Assembly (NCBI RefSeq): GCF_036924595.1
Contig: NZ_JAZHRV010000001.1
Location: 4,340,001-4,404,000 of the forward strand
DNA: 64,000 nucleotides
From: Bradyrhizobium algeriense
GTDB lineage: Bacteria > Pseudomonadota > Alphaproteobacteria > Rhizobiales > Xanthobacteraceae
Reading direction: 5' to 3'
Of the stretch, positions 36,717 through 45,603 are shown piece after piece. Both the position numbers and the translations under genes were made by a program. The stretch's first letter is position 1, and each line of letters begins with the position of its first letter. The notes below the pieces were generated by a model. It saw only the letters and a program-made list of their open reading frames with translations, was not told where the DNA came from and did not search any database.

Positions 36717-38336
36717 ATGCCGAAACGGCTTGAAGGCGATTTCGACTATATCGTGGTTGGCGCGGGCACGGCCGGCTGCATCATGGCCAACCGGCTCTCG
36801 GCCGACCCGAAAAACCGCGTGCTGCTGCTGGAAGCCGGCGGCAACGACAACTGGATCTGGTTTCACATCCCGGTCGGCTATCTCTTTGCGATCGGCAATC
36901 CCCGTTCGGACTGGATGTTTCGAACCGAGCCGGAGCCCGGGCTCAATGGAAGGGCACTTGCCTATCCGCGCGGCAAGGTGATCGGCGGCTCCTCTGCCAT
37001 CAACGCCATGATCTCGATGCGCGGACAGGCCGCCGATTACGATCACTGGCGGCAGCTCGGCATGACCGGCTGGGGCTATGACGACGTGCTGCCGCTGTTC
37101 AAGCGGCTGGAGGATCATTTCCTGGGCGAGAGCGAACATCACGGCACCGGCGGCGGCTGGCGGATCGAAGCGCCGCGGCTGTCCTGGGAGGTTCTCGACG
37201 CGGTCGGCGACGCCGCCGAGGAAATGGGCATCAAGCGCATTGCCGATTTCAACACCGGCGACAATGAAGGCATCAGCTATTTCCACGTCAACCAGAAGCG
37301 CGGCCGGCGCTGGTCTTCTGCGCGCGGCTTCCTCAAGCCGGTGCTGAACCGCAGCAATCTGAGGCTGGAAAAGAATGTGCTGGTCGACCGGCTGATTGTC
37401 GAGCAGGGGCGCGCCGTCGGCGTGCGCTTCATCCAGGGCAATGAAGTGGTCGAGGCGCGCACCAAGGGCGAAGTCGTTTTGTGTGCTGGCTCAATCGGAT
37501 CGACGCAGGTGCTGCACCGGTCCGGCATCGGGCCGGCCGACTGGCTGTCGCCGCTCGGCATCGATGTCGCGCTCGACAAGCAGGGCGTCGGGCGCAATCT
37601 GCAGGACCATCTGCAGCAGCGCGCGATCTACAAGGTTTTTGGCGTGCGCACCCTGAACGAGACCTATTACAATCTGATCCGGCGCGGCATGATGGGGCTC
37701 GATTATGCCTTCCGCCGCCGCGGGCCGCTGACCATGGCGCCGTCGCAGCTCGGCATCTTCACGCGCTCCGATTCCACCCGCGAGCGCGCCAACATCCAGT
37801 TCCACGTGCAGCCGCTGTCGCTCGACAAGTTCGGCGATCCCCTGCATCGTTTTCCCGCCATCACGGTCAGCGCCTGCAACCTGCAGCCGACCTCGCGCGG
37901 CACCGTGCGCATCCGCTCCGAAAAGCCGGACGAGGCGCCCTCAATCGCGCCGAACTATCTCTCGACCGACGACGACCGCCAGGTCGCGGCCGATGCCATC
38001 CGCACCACGCGGCGGCTGATGAAGCAGAAGCGGCTCGAACGCTATCGCCCGCAGGAGTACCTGCCGGGCCCCGCCGTCGGCGACGACGACGCCTCGCTGG
38101 CGAAAGCCGCCGGCGATATCGGCACCACGATCTTTCATCCCGTGGGGACGGCGAAGATGGGCACCGCGAGCGACTCGATGGCGGTGGTTGACGAGCGGTT
38201 GCGGTTCTACGGGATTGCCGGGTTGCGCGTCGCCGATGCGTCGGTGATGCCGACCATTACGTCGGGCAATACCAACACGCCGACGGCGATGATCGCGGAG
38301 AAAGGTGCCGTGATGATTCTGGAGGATGCGAGGTAG
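36717..38336 (+). CDS. GMC family (choline dehydrogenase-like) FAD oxidoreductase
   Basis: A 539-residue flavoenzyme that oxidises a primary alcohol. The FAD motif VVGAGTAGCIMANRLSADP is at about 13-31. The GMC signature 1 lies in YPRGKVIGGSSAINAMI, and signature 2 in GSIGSTQVLHRSGIGPADWL. The active-site histidine motif is FHPVGTAKMG and the end has SGNTNTPTAMIAEKGA. Substrate unknown; choline, short alcohols or polyethylene-glycol-like substrates are all possible for this family. It is convergent with the next gene, with 12 bases between stops. Confidence 0.92.
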   Translation: MPKRLEGDFDYIVVGAGTAGCIMANRLSADPKNRVLLLEAGGNDNWIWFHIPVGYLFAIGNPRSDWMFRTEPEPGLNGRALAYPRGKVIGGSSAINAMISMRGQAADYDHWRQLGMTGWGYDDVLPLFKRLEDHFLGESEHHGTGGGWRIEAPRLSWEVLDAVGDAAEEMGIKRIADFNTGDNEGISYFHVNQKRGRRWSSARGFLKPVLNRSNLRLEKNVLVDRLIVEQGRAVGVRFIQGNEVVEARTKGEVVLCAGSIGSTQVLHRSGIGPADWLSPLGIDVALDKQGVGRNLQDHLQQRAIYKVFGVRTLNETYYNLIRRGMMGLDYAFRRRGPLTMAPSQLGIFTRSDSTRERANIQFHVQPLSLDKFGDPLHRFPAITVSACNLQPTSRGTVRIRSEKPDEAPSIAPNYLSTDDDRQVAADAIRTTRRLMKQKRLERYRPQEYLPGPAVGDDDASLAKAAGDIGTTIFHPVGTAKMGTASDSMAVVDERLRFYGIAGLRVADASVMPTITSGNTNTPTAMIAEKGAVMILEDAR

Positions 38337-38348
38337 CACCTTGCCGAA

Positions 38349-39113
38349 TTACCTCTGCGCGTCCTTGGCCCCAATTTTCGCGTGCACACGCGCTGAAAGC
38401 GCAAGATCATCGTTGGTGGCGTACAATTCCAGGAAAGGAATGGTCGTCCTGACGACAATCCGATCCCGCCACTGATCGATCAGTTCGGCCAGCTCCCTTG
38501 TTTCCAGCAGATCGAGTTCTTGGCGCATATGATAATATCCGACAAGGTAGAGTTTCGTCGGCGACACGCCAATGCGCTTTTGCACCAGCGCAAACGCATC
38601 GTCGTCTCCGATCTTCTGCGGGTAGACCGGAAAATAGATACGGCCGGTGTTCCTGGTGCCCAGAAACGGCCCTTTCAAGCAAACGGATATCGGGCCGATT
38701 TGATCCAGCAGATCCTGGACCACCGCAGCATAGCGATCGAGATCGGTCTCCGGAATGCCGCTGGCAAGCGTTGCATGCAACTGTAACCGGCGGCGTTCGC
38801 AGATTTCCCACGCAATCTTTGGCGCGAAGCGCGATGACTTCATGGCGAGCTCAAGCGCCTGAACCTGGTCGGATTCGAGAAAAGCGTCCGCGGAAATTGG
38901 CATCACCAGCGCATGGCGCGTCTTCTCATAGGTACCGTTTCGATAATCGCGCCCTTTAACCTCGCTGATAACCGCAGCGTGTCCAGCATTGACAAGCGGA
39001 AGATGCGCAAGCCTGTATCCCTCGTCGAAGACGACACGTTCACCGGGCTGGAATGTCTTTCGCGCCGACCGATAGGCCATCATCGAGTCGTCGCAATAGG
39101 TTATGGATGGCAT
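38349..39113 (-). CDS. hypothetical protein (254 aa)
   Basis: A 254-residue soluble protein without signal peptide or membrane segment. I do not recognise the family with confidence. An L-H-A-T-L stretch near residue 152 and the surrounding strand-rich pattern (ISVCLKGPFLG, GRIYFPVYPQKI) recall one half of a 2H phosphoesterase/LigT-like fold, but a clear second H-x-T motif is not visible, so this is only a suggestion. It stands alone, convergent with the GMC gene. Confidence 0.65.
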   Translation of the reverse strand: MPSITYCDDSMMAYRSARKTFQPGERVVFDEGYRLAHLPLVNAGHAAVISEVKGRDYRNGTYEKTRHALVMPISADAFLESDQVQALELAMKSSRFAPKIAWEICERRRLQLHATLASGIPETDLDRYAAVVQDLLDQIGPISVCLKGPFLGTRNTGRIYFPVYPQKIGDDDAFALVQKRIGVSPTKLYLVGYYHMRQELDLLETRELAELIDQWRDRIVVRTTIPFLELYATNDDLALSARVHAKIGAKDAQR

Positions 39114-39184
39114 ATGTCTCCGCTCCGCCGTCGGATCGCTCTTGATTTACGCCGACTCCCATACAGAAGGAAAGCGGCAGCGCG

Positions 39185-39241
39185 CTATGTTTGCGGCGGA
39201 TAGCAGTCGAATGTTGGGAGTTCGCACGCGCGCTCCATCCA
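39185..39241 (-). pseudogene. fragment of a GFA-family gene 3' end
   Basis: The 57 bases match the 3' end of the intact GFA gene at 39885-39941 with about 80% identity by eye, including the stop. They encode MERACELPTFDCYPPQT compared with MERAHELPTFERYPPQT in the intact gene. No upstream coding part is recognisable. It is about 640 bases from the intact gene on the same strand. Confidence 0.65.
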
Positions 39242-39291
39242 ATTCAGCGAGGTAGCCCGCTTCATTGAACGGAGCGAATGACACGCTCGCG

Positions 39292-39558
39292 TTATTGCCC
39301 CCTGCGATAATGCCGCGGCGCGACCGGCCTCTGCCGCAGTTGCGGCGCGGGCACAGCCTCGCCGTAATAGGCGTTGGAATTGTAATAGGCATTCGATTGA
39401 TCGAACGATCGATAGGCCGGCCTGCCGCCGAGTACGTCGGCGTTGGGATGATAGAACGCAAAAGCGCCCGGCTCCTGAATCGCGGCCTGCGCGAATACAG
39501 GCGTTGTGATCGCGGTCATCAGAAACGCGGCGGCGAGTGTTGGGATCGACTTGGTCAT
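39292..39558 (-). CDS. small exported protein (88 aa), unknown
   Basis: An 88-residue protein with a clear Sec signal peptide (TKSIPTLAAAFLMTAITTP, cleavage after VFAQA). The mature part is tyrosine/asparagine-rich and ends in a basic tail (RPVAPRHYRRGQ). GAGGAT about eight bases before the ATG supports the start. No function assigned. Confidence 0.7.
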   Translation of the reverse strand: MTKSIPTLAAAFLMTAITTPVFAQAAIQEPGAFAFYHPNADVLGGRPAYRSFDQSNAYYNSNAYYGEAVPAPQLRQRPVAPRHYRRGQ

Positions 39559-39884
39559 CGGAGATCCTCTTTGTCATGAAGTCACCCCGCCCAATTGGGT
39601 ATCGCAACGCAAAAGCGGATAGCCGCGCGATGGCGCTCACCGCGATTTGAAAAACCGTGTTTGAATATGCCCGACAGCGGGAACGTGCGGAATATCCTCG
39701 GCCGCAAAATGCGCAGAATATTCGTTCACAAATGAAACGATCGGCAGCAACGCTTTTCGCAATTGAGGAGATGTAGCCCGAATGGAGCGCAGCGCAATCC
39801 GGGGAAAAATCTGTCGGCCGGCGAGACACCCCGGATTGCGCTACGCTCCATCCGGGCTACGGCATCCGGGCTTGCTTCAAGCCG
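39559..39884. other. intergenic region with palindromic repeat
   Basis: 326 bases between the small exported protein gene and the GFA gene; holds the repeat at 39774-39860. No gene seen in the rest. Confidence 0.45.
39774..39860 (+). repeat. TAGCCCGG palindromic repeat, copy next to GFA 3' end
   Basis: An 87-base element with inverted ends (TAGCCCGAATGGAGCGCAGC and the complement GCTACGCTCCATCCGGGCTA). The 26 bases in the middle, from GGAAAAATCTGTCGGCC to ACACCCC, are the same as in the copy at 40320-40400. Confidence 0.75.
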
Positions 39885-40292
39885 CTATGTCTGCGGCGGA
39901 TAGCGCTCAAAGGTGGGCAGTTCGTGCGCGCGCTCCATCCAGCGAATGCGCTCTGCGGTCTGGATGTGCACCATGGCCGGAACGGCATCAGGATCGTCGT
40001 AGGTCGCGCTCTGGATATCGACGATTCCGGGCAACACATTCGCATTGGTGTAGAACAGACCCGTGCCGCAGTCGGCACAAAACTGCCGCCGGCCATGTTC
40101 GGAGGATTCGTAGACCTTGGGTGTCCCCTTCGTCACCTTGAGCGCGTCCTCCGCATACATCGACCAACCGACCATCGGCGCGCCGGCGTGGCGCCGGCAA
40201 TCCGCGCAGTGACACAGCGCATGAACGATCGGTTCGCCCTCGACCTGATAGCGGATCGCGCCGCAATGACAGCCGCCGGTGATGTTGACCAT
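39885..40292 (-). CDS. GFA family (CENP-V/glutathione-dependent formaldehyde-activating-like) protein
   Basis: A 135-residue zinc-binding protein of the GFA fold. The conserved cysteines are visible: GGCHCGAIRYQVEG near the start, CHCADCRR in the middle and FCADCGTGLFY near residue 75. The founding member was described as helping glutathione react with formaldehyde, but many family members have no known role. It stands alone, flanked on both sides by copies of one palindromic repeat and with a fragment of a second GFA gene nearby. Confidence 0.9.
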   Translation of the reverse strand: MVNITGGCHCGAIRYQVEGEPIVHALCHCADCRRHAGAPMVGWSMYAEDALKVTKGTPKVYESSEHGRRQFCADCGTGLFYTNANVLPGIVDIQSATYDDPDAVPAMVHIQTAERIRWMERAHELPTFERYPPQT

Positions 40293-40319
40293 GCGCTTCT
40301 CCCGAGAGACGATGGCATG

Positions 40320-40400
40320 TAGCCCGGATGGAGCGCAGCATAATCCGGGAAAAATCTGTCGGCCGGCGAGACACCCCGCGCTGCGCTCTATCCGGGCTAC
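40320..40400 (+). repeat. TAGCCCGG palindromic repeat, copy next to GFA 5' end
   Basis: An 81-base copy with arms TAGCCCGGATGGAGCGCAGC and GCGCTCTATCCGGGCTA. It lies between the GFA and hpnO genes in the same orientation as the copy at 39774. Confidence 0.75.
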
Positions 40401-40411
40401 AGGGCCTGTGC

Positions 40412-41803
40412 TTACGCCGACTTCCGCACCGCGTTGTCGACCAGCGTCTTGCCGAGCGACCAGATCGCGCCGGGGACCTTGTGGCTGGCGGCGATGACGT
40501 CGTCGAAAGACTTTTCGATCCAGCTGCAGTCTTCTTCCGTGATCACGAGCGGCGGCAGCAGCTTGATGGTGTGGCTGCCGTGGCCGGAGACTTGCGTCAG
40601 GATCTTGTGATCCTTGAACAGCGGCACCGTGATGAGCTGGCAGAACAGGCCCTTGTTGGCGGTCTCCAGCAGATTCCAGGATGCCTTCAACCGCAGCGAT
40701 TTCGGCGGACCGAACTCGATGCCGATCATCAATCCCTTGCCGCGCACTTCCTTCAGCAATTCATAGCCGGGCACCATCCGCGTCAGCGCGAGGCGAAGTT
40801 CGGCGCCGCGCTTGGCGGCCTGCTCGACCAGCTTTTCGTTCTTGATCACGTCGAGGGTGGCGATACCGGCGGCCATCGCCAGATCGTTCTTCGCAAAGGT
40901 CGAGCCGTGCACGACCGCGCGGTCCATCTGGTTGAATATCTTGTCGAAGATGTGCTTGCGCGTCAGCAGCGCGCCGACCGGCACGTGACCGCCCGACAGC
41001 GCCTTCGCCAGCAGCACCATGTCCGGCTCGACATTCCAGTGCTCGACCGCGAGGAATTTTCCGGTACGGCCGACACCGGTCTGGATTTCGTCGGCGATGA
41101 AGATGGTGCCGTACTTCTTGCAGAGCGCGGCGGCGCCCGGCAGGAATTCGTCCGTGGGCAGGTTGACGCCCTTGCCCTGGATCGGCTCGACGATGAAGGC
41201 CGCGACCTGACGCGACGACAACGCCTGCTCGAGGGCGGCGAGATCGTTGAACGGCACTTGCGTGCATCCCGGCAGCAGCGGCTCGAATCCGCTGCGGAAG
41301 TTCGCATCGTCCATCAGCGACAGCGCGCCGTAGGACAGGCCGTGGAAGGAATGCGAGCAGGAGACGATGCCCGGGCGGCCGGTCGCGCCGCGCGCGAACT
41401 TGATCGCGGCCTCGACGGTCTCGGCACCGGAATTGGCGAAGAACACCTTGTCCAGATATGGCACATGTTCGAGCAGGCGTTCCGCCAGCACGCCCGCGAG
41501 CGTGGACACATCAAGTTGAACCAGATTGGGAAAATCGCTGTCGAGCACGCTTTTCAGCGCCAGACGCAATGCCGGATGATTGCGGCCAATCGCAAAAACG
41601 CCAAATCCGCTCAGTAGATCAAGATAGCGGGCGCCGTCCCGATCGAACAGGTATTGACCTTGACCCTTCTGAAAGCCCACATCGTAGCCGATGGTCTTCA
41701 GCACCCGGACGAGCTGCTCGTTCAAATGGCGCGCATGCATGGAACTGCGCTGCGCCTGCCGCTCTTCAAACAGCCCGGAAACGTCTAGATATGAACTTGG
41801 CAT
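40412..41803 (-). CDS. hpnO: hopanoid aminotransferase HpnO
   Basis: A class III PLP-dependent aminotransferase that converts the hopanoid side chain to aminobacteriohopanetriol in Rhodopseudomonas. The 463-residue protein has SGAET at 125-129 (phosphate cup), Asp238 in IADEIQTG, the PLP lysine at about Lys267 in LLAKALSGG, and VHGSTFAKNDLA. Assignment to HpnO rather than ornithine/acetylornithine transaminase rests on its place two genes from hpnN and the long N-terminus. Divergent from the DUF2147 gene. Confidence 0.83.
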   Translation of the reverse strand: MPSSYLDVSGLFEERQAQRSSMHARHLNEQLVRVLKTIGYDVGFQKGQGQYLFDRDGARYLDLLSGFGVFAIGRNHPALRLALKSVLDSDFPNLVQLDVSTLAGVLAERLLEHVPYLDKVFFANSGAETVEAAIKFARGATGRPGIVSCSHSFHGLSYGALSLMDDANFRSGFEPLLPGCTQVPFNDLAALEQALSSRQVAAFIVEPIQGKGVNLPTDEFLPGAAALCKKYGTIFIADEIQTGVGRTGKFLAVEHWNVEPDMVLLAKALSGGHVPVGALLTRKHIFDKIFNQMDRAVVHGSTFAKNDLAMAAGIATLDVIKNEKLVEQAAKRGAELRLALTRMVPGYELLKEVRGKGLMIGIEFGPPKSLRLKASWNLLETANKGLFCQLITVPLFKDHKILTQVSGHGSHTIKLLPPLVITEEDCSWIEKSFDDVIAASHKVPGAIWSLGKTLVDNAVRKSA

Positions 41804-41906
41804 TCGCTACATACGTCGGTTGATGGCCGTTTCGTCAACTGAAAACACTCAATGCGGCGTTTTGACCCCCGCATTGGATCATCTTACTTAAACACAGGTC
41901 TGAACC

Positions 41907-42596
41907 ATGTTGCACTGCCCAAGAACCATCGTGCGTACAATAGTTTATTCGGGAGTTTTTTTGGCCACAGGTCTTACCGTTGCGCTTGCCGCCGACCCCA
42001 CAGGTGACTGGAAAGTAGCCGATGGTGTGGCCAACATCCGCGTCGCCCAATGTAGCGGCAACATGTGGGGCGTCGTCGCCTGGGAAAAGACGCCGGGCGG
42101 CAAGGACAAGAATAATCCTGATACCGCCAAGCAGAGCCGGCCGACCTTGGGCATGCCGATCCTGATCGAGATGAAGAAGAAGCCCGGCGTCGATGCCTGG
42201 GAAGGCCAAGTCTACAACGCCAAGGACGGACAGCTCTACAGCTCCACGATCAAGCCTGTCGGCACCGACCAGCTCGAGATTCAGGGCTGCGTGCTCGGCT
42301 TCCTGTGCGGCGGTGAAACCTGGACCCGTGTCGGACCGCCGATTCCCTCGAGCCCTGCCAACAGCATGGCCAAGGGTGCGCCGAAGGGACCAGCCGGCGC
42401 GCCGCCCAAAACCGCAGGACCTGCGCCGACGGCGCCGAAGACCACGGGTGCGGTAAATCCGGCACCCGCTGCGGCGAATCCTGCGCCCGCGCCGAAGGCT
42501 GCGCCCGCTCAGAAGCAGGCGGCGGCCACGGCGACCCAGCCCGCCGATATCGGCGATATCTGCCTACTTCCCGACATCGCGCGGTTTGCCCATTAG
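41907..42596 (+). CDS. exported DUF2147 domain protein with Pro/Ala-rich tail
   Basis: A 229-residue protein with a signal peptide (SGVFLATGLTVALA, cleaved near AADP), a DUF2147 domain (DPTGDWKVADGVANIRV, WEGQVYNAKDGQLYSSTI, QIQGC-type end at LEIQGCVLGFLCGGETWTR) and a tail of about 80 residues rich in Ala, Pro and Lys that may span the cell wall. The role of DUF2147 is unknown. It sits between hpnO and hpnN and its last 33 bases overlap the end of hpnN on the other strand. Confidence 0.85.
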   Translation: MLHCPRTIVRTIVYSGVFLATGLTVALAADPTGDWKVADGVANIRVAQCSGNMWGVVAWEKTPGGKDKNNPDTAKQSRPTLGMPILIEMKKKPGVDAWEGQVYNAKDGQLYSSTIKPVGTDQLEIQGCVLGFLCGGETWTRVGPPIPSSPANSMAKGAPKGPAGAPPKTAGPAPTAPKTTGAVNPAPAAANPAPAPKAAPAQKQAAATATQPADIGDICLLPDIARFAH

Positions 42597-45152
42597 CGCC
42601 GGCTGGAACAGCAGCACCGCGGCCAGCGTGATGACGAACGACAGCGCCAGCAATTTGCCCATGCTGGCGGTGCCGGGATGACTGGATAGCCACAGGCTTC
42701 CGAAGGCGGTCGCGGTCGTCAGCGCCGAGAAAAAGATCGCGCGCGTCAGGCTCGACTGCAGCAGGTTCGTTCTGCCCTCGCGCCAGGCCGTGACATAATA
42801 GATCTTGAAGGCGACGCCGACGCCGAGCAGCAGCGGCAATGCGACGATGTTGGCGAAGTTGAGCGGCAGCCCGATCAGCACGCAGAGTTCCAGCGTCACC
42901 GCGCCGGCCACCAGCAGCGGCACCATCGTCATCAGCACGTCGGAGATCCGCCGCAGCGTCAAATAGAGCAGTAGGCTGATCACCAGCAGCGCCCAGATGC
43001 CGGCATGGATGAACGCCTTCACGATGGTGTCGCCGGATTTGAGGATCGACACCGGCCCGCCGATCGCATTCGGCTCGGCCGCCAAAACCGCATCGGCAAA
43101 TCGGCGCAAATTGTCGTTGTCGTTGGGATCACCCTTCGGCAGCGCCTCGACGCGAATCAACCCATCCTTGGATTTCCAGCTGTTCAGCAGTTCCGGCGGC
43201 AGCGTCTTGAGCGTGACGGGGCCGGCCTGCATCGTGTTCCTGAGCTGATCGAATACGATCTTGAGTGGGGTGACGAAAATGCCCTGCGCCTTGTCGCGCG
43301 TCGCCTGGTTGCTGCCGGCAAGTTTCGACAGCGCGTCCGCCAGCCGCCGCGATGCGACCGCGCCCGGCCCCTTGCCGTCGCCGGCGGTCCTGCGCAGGCT
43401 GTCGACTGAACTCTTCAGCGCCTCCACATTCTCTTCATCGGTGGGCGCGGCATCGACAGAATCGGGATTGAGCGCGGGCCCGACCACCCTCGCCGCCTTC
43501 GCGATCAGTTGCAGCTTCGCCGGCTGATCCTCAGGCACGAAACTGTCGATCGACATCACGCGCAGGACTTCCGGCAACTTTCCAAGCCGCGCCTCGATCT
43601 TCTTCGCTTCCGCTTCCGAGGTGGTCAGCACGTTGATGGCGTTGGCGCCGGTGTTGGGGTCCTTGCGCAGGTCGAGGAAGGTCGCGATCGATTCAGCCTT
43701 CGGATTGCGCAGGTTGATCGGGTTGAAGTCGAACTTCATGAAATAGAGCAGCGGCAGGCCGGCCACGACGAGGAGCAGCGTACCAACGACGATGATGACG
43801 CGATGCTTTTCGAGGAACTCGTCCACCGGCGCCAGAAACGCGTAACCGACCGGCTCGCTTTCGCCGGGCGGGTGAAGCAGCTTCAGCATGGCAGGCAGGG
43901 ACGTGATGCTGGTGATGAACGCGATCAGCATGCCGGCGCCGGCGATCTTGCCGAGTTCGGAAATGCCCTTGTAGTCGGTCGGCAGGAAACACAGGAAGCC
44001 AGCGGCGGTCGCCATCGCGGCGAGCGAAAGCGGCACCGCGCAGCGTCTCGCCGCGCTCTCCAGCGCCAGCGCCAGATCTTCGTTCTTGAAACGCTCGGAA
44101 CGGTAACGGACGCTGAACTGAATGCCGAAATCGACGCCGAGGCCGACGAACAGCACGGCAAAGGCGATCGACAGCAGGTTCAGCGACCCCACCATCATCA
44201 GGCCGACCGCGGTCGTCAGCGAAAGGCCGATGAACAAGTTCACGAACACCGCGAAGATGATCTTCGAGGAGTGCAGCGCCATCCAGAGAATCACGAGGAC
44301 GATGAGGACGGTTGCGACACCGTTGACGATCGCGCCGTCCTGCACGGTCGAATATTCCTCATTCGCGATCGGAACCGGGCCGGTCAGCCGCACCCGCGCG
44401 CTGTACTGGCCTGCAAAATTGAGATCGGTCGCGGCCTGCCGGATCGCGTCGGTCGCATCCTTGCCAGGTTCCAGTTCGCTGTAGTCGAGCTTCGGCTTGA
44501 ACTCGATGAAGGCGCGGCGATCGGCATCGGTTAAAGGCTTATCGCTGGTAAGTTCGCGCCAGGAGAACGTCGCCGTCCCCTTGTTCAGGATGTCCTCGAC
44601 CGTCTGGCTGATCAGGTTGAAGGGCCGTTCGGTATTGTCGAGCTTGACCTGCCCGCGCTTGACGCCAGCAAGCCCGGTCTCCAGCGCGCCGGTCAGGCCG
44701 CGGATCGAGGGATCGCCGGCCATGATCTCGATCAGGGGCGCGGCGGCTTCGAGCTGGCCGGCGACCTTGCCGACTTCCTCCACCGGCAGGAACAACAGCC
44801 CGTTCTTTTCGAAGAACTCGCCGGAACCGAGCGGCTGCACCGATTCGAAATGCTTGGTGTCGCCGGTCAGTTTTGTGGCCAGCGCCTTGCTCGCGGCGCT
44901 GGCGAGCTCGGGCGTCGGGGCTTCGACGACGGCGAGAATCAGTTTTTCGCGATCGAACGCGTGCTCGAACTGATTGTCGCGCTTGCGCCAGTCGAGGTCG
45001 GGCGAAATCAGCGTGTTGATGTCGGTGTTGATGGCGAAATGCCGGGCCGCATAGTAGCTCGCCCCGACCGCCAGAAGCAGCGAGACGATGACGACGAGAG
45101 TGGCAAACCGCGTACAGGTTCTGACAATGGCGACAACAATACTGGTCAGCAC
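42564..45152 (-). CDS. hpnN: hopanoid RND/MMPL transporter HpnN
   Basis: An inner-membrane RND-type transporter that moves hopanoids to the outer membrane. 862 residues with two sets of helices and two large periplasmic loops; the first loop follows the N-terminal helix (VVIVSLLLAVGASYYAARHF) with INTDINTLISPDLDWRKRD. Transmembrane proton-path motifs include FVGLGVDFGIQFSVRYRSE, and LLLGVGVAFKIYYVTAWR in the second half. The start codon is GTG 45152. Divergent from ispH. Assignment follows from length and neighbourhood; a second, less similar MMPL protein is at 60.9-63.3 kb. Confidence 0.9.
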   Translation of the reverse strand: MLTSIVVAIVRTCTRFATLVVIVSLLLAVGASYYAARHFAINTDINTLISPDLDWRKRDNQFEHAFDREKLILAVVEAPTPELASAASKALATKLTGDTKHFESVQPLGSGEFFEKNGLLFLPVEEVGKVAGQLEAAAPLIEIMAGDPSIRGLTGALETGLAGVKRGQVKLDNTERPFNLISQTVEDILNKGTATFSWRELTSDKPLTDADRRAFIEFKPKLDYSELEPGKDATDAIRQAATDLNFAGQYSARVRLTGPVPIANEEYSTVQDGAIVNGVATVLIVLVILWMALHSSKIIFAVFVNLFIGLSLTTAVGLMMVGSLNLLSIAFAVLFVGLGVDFGIQFSVRYRSERFKNEDLALALESAARRCAVPLSLAAMATAAGFLCFLPTDYKGISELGKIAGAGMLIAFITSITSLPAMLKLLHPPGESEPVGYAFLAPVDEFLEKHRVIIVVGTLLLVVAGLPLLYFMKFDFNPINLRNPKAESIATFLDLRKDPNTGANAINVLTTSEAEAKKIEARLGKLPEVLRVMSIDSFVPEDQPAKLQLIAKAARVVGPALNPDSVDAAPTDEENVEALKSSVDSLRRTAGDGKGPGAVASRRLADALSKLAGSNQATRDKAQGIFVTPLKIVFDQLRNTMQAGPVTLKTLPPELLNSWKSKDGLIRVEALPKGDPNDNDNLRRFADAVLAAEPNAIGGPVSILKSGDTIVKAFIHAGIWALLVISLLLYLTLRRISDVLMTMVPLLVAGAVTLELCVLIGLPLNFANIVALPLLLGVGVAFKIYYVTAWREGRTNLLQSSLTRAIFFSALTTATAFGSLWLSSHPGTASMGKLLALSFVITLAAVLLFQPALMGKPRDVGK

Positions 45153-45248
45153 TTCGTTTCTTTCTAAATCTCAAGGAGAGCTGGGCGAAAACGCCCGCTG
45201 TCTAGCGGAGTTCCCGAAGCCGATCTAATGTTGTTTTGGTTACTTGCC

Positions 45249-45268
45249 CAAGGGTTCACAAGGGTTCA
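45249..45268 (+). repeat. ten-base tandem repeat between hpnN and ispH
   Basis: CAAGGGTTCA occurs twice without a gap, about 100 bases upstream of the hpnN start and 335 upstream of ispH. Confidence 0.65.
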
Positions 45269-45342
45269 AGCGAAGGCCGCCAAAACGGACCGGACGGTGT
45301 TCGGGGGCCGGTATAGCCCGTCCGAAAGGGCGATAAAGTGAC

Positions 45343-45357
45343 GAACCGGTAAGGAAC
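45343..45357 (-). promoter_or_regulatory. LexA-box-like GAAC-N7-GAAC between hpnN and ispH
   Basis: GAAC-CGGTAAG-GAAC matches the strict form of the alphaproteobacterial SOS box. The spacer is GC-richer than in the imuA box, and eight fixed bases are expected a couple of times by chance in 64 kb, so this is weak. Confidence 0.25.
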
Positions 45358-45603
45358 AATGGTTCTCATAAGCCGCTTTTAGGTATTTTATTACCTACGG
45401 CTTGGTAACCATTGCGCGATGCACCTTTTCCAGCCGCACAATTTTTGACACATAGTCCTGCGCTTCCATCTACTTGGGTGGGGATTACCTGCGGGTTCCG
45501 GTCATGGTGCGGATATTGCAGATCCGGATGTGACCGGCTGCACGGAGACCTTTGGGTGAATTTGCGAATTCAGTACCTGGTGCAACAGCGTAATGGACAT
45601 CCC

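Larger units (their letters stand above)
45153..45603. other. divergent control region of hpnN and ispH-hpnH
   Basis: About 450 bases with no gene. It contains a ten-base tandem repeat (CAAGGGTTCA twice, 45249-45268), a GAAC-N7-GAAC sequence (45343-45357), a short inverted repeat GAAC/GTTC (45354-45365) and TAGGTA/TACCTA arms (45380-45397). The ispH frame remains open into this region up to 45412. Confidence 0.5.

Noticed and set aside
45354..45397. EcfG-type (general stress) promoter upstream of ispH-hpnH
   Set aside because: GGAAC is present at 45353-45357 but the expected CGTT at 16-17 bases is not; only CGCTT is found.
45412..45603. 64-codon N-terminal extension of IspH
   Set aside because: IspH proteins start a few residues before the first cluster cysteine; with ATG 45604 the ligands fall at the usual positions 12 and 96.
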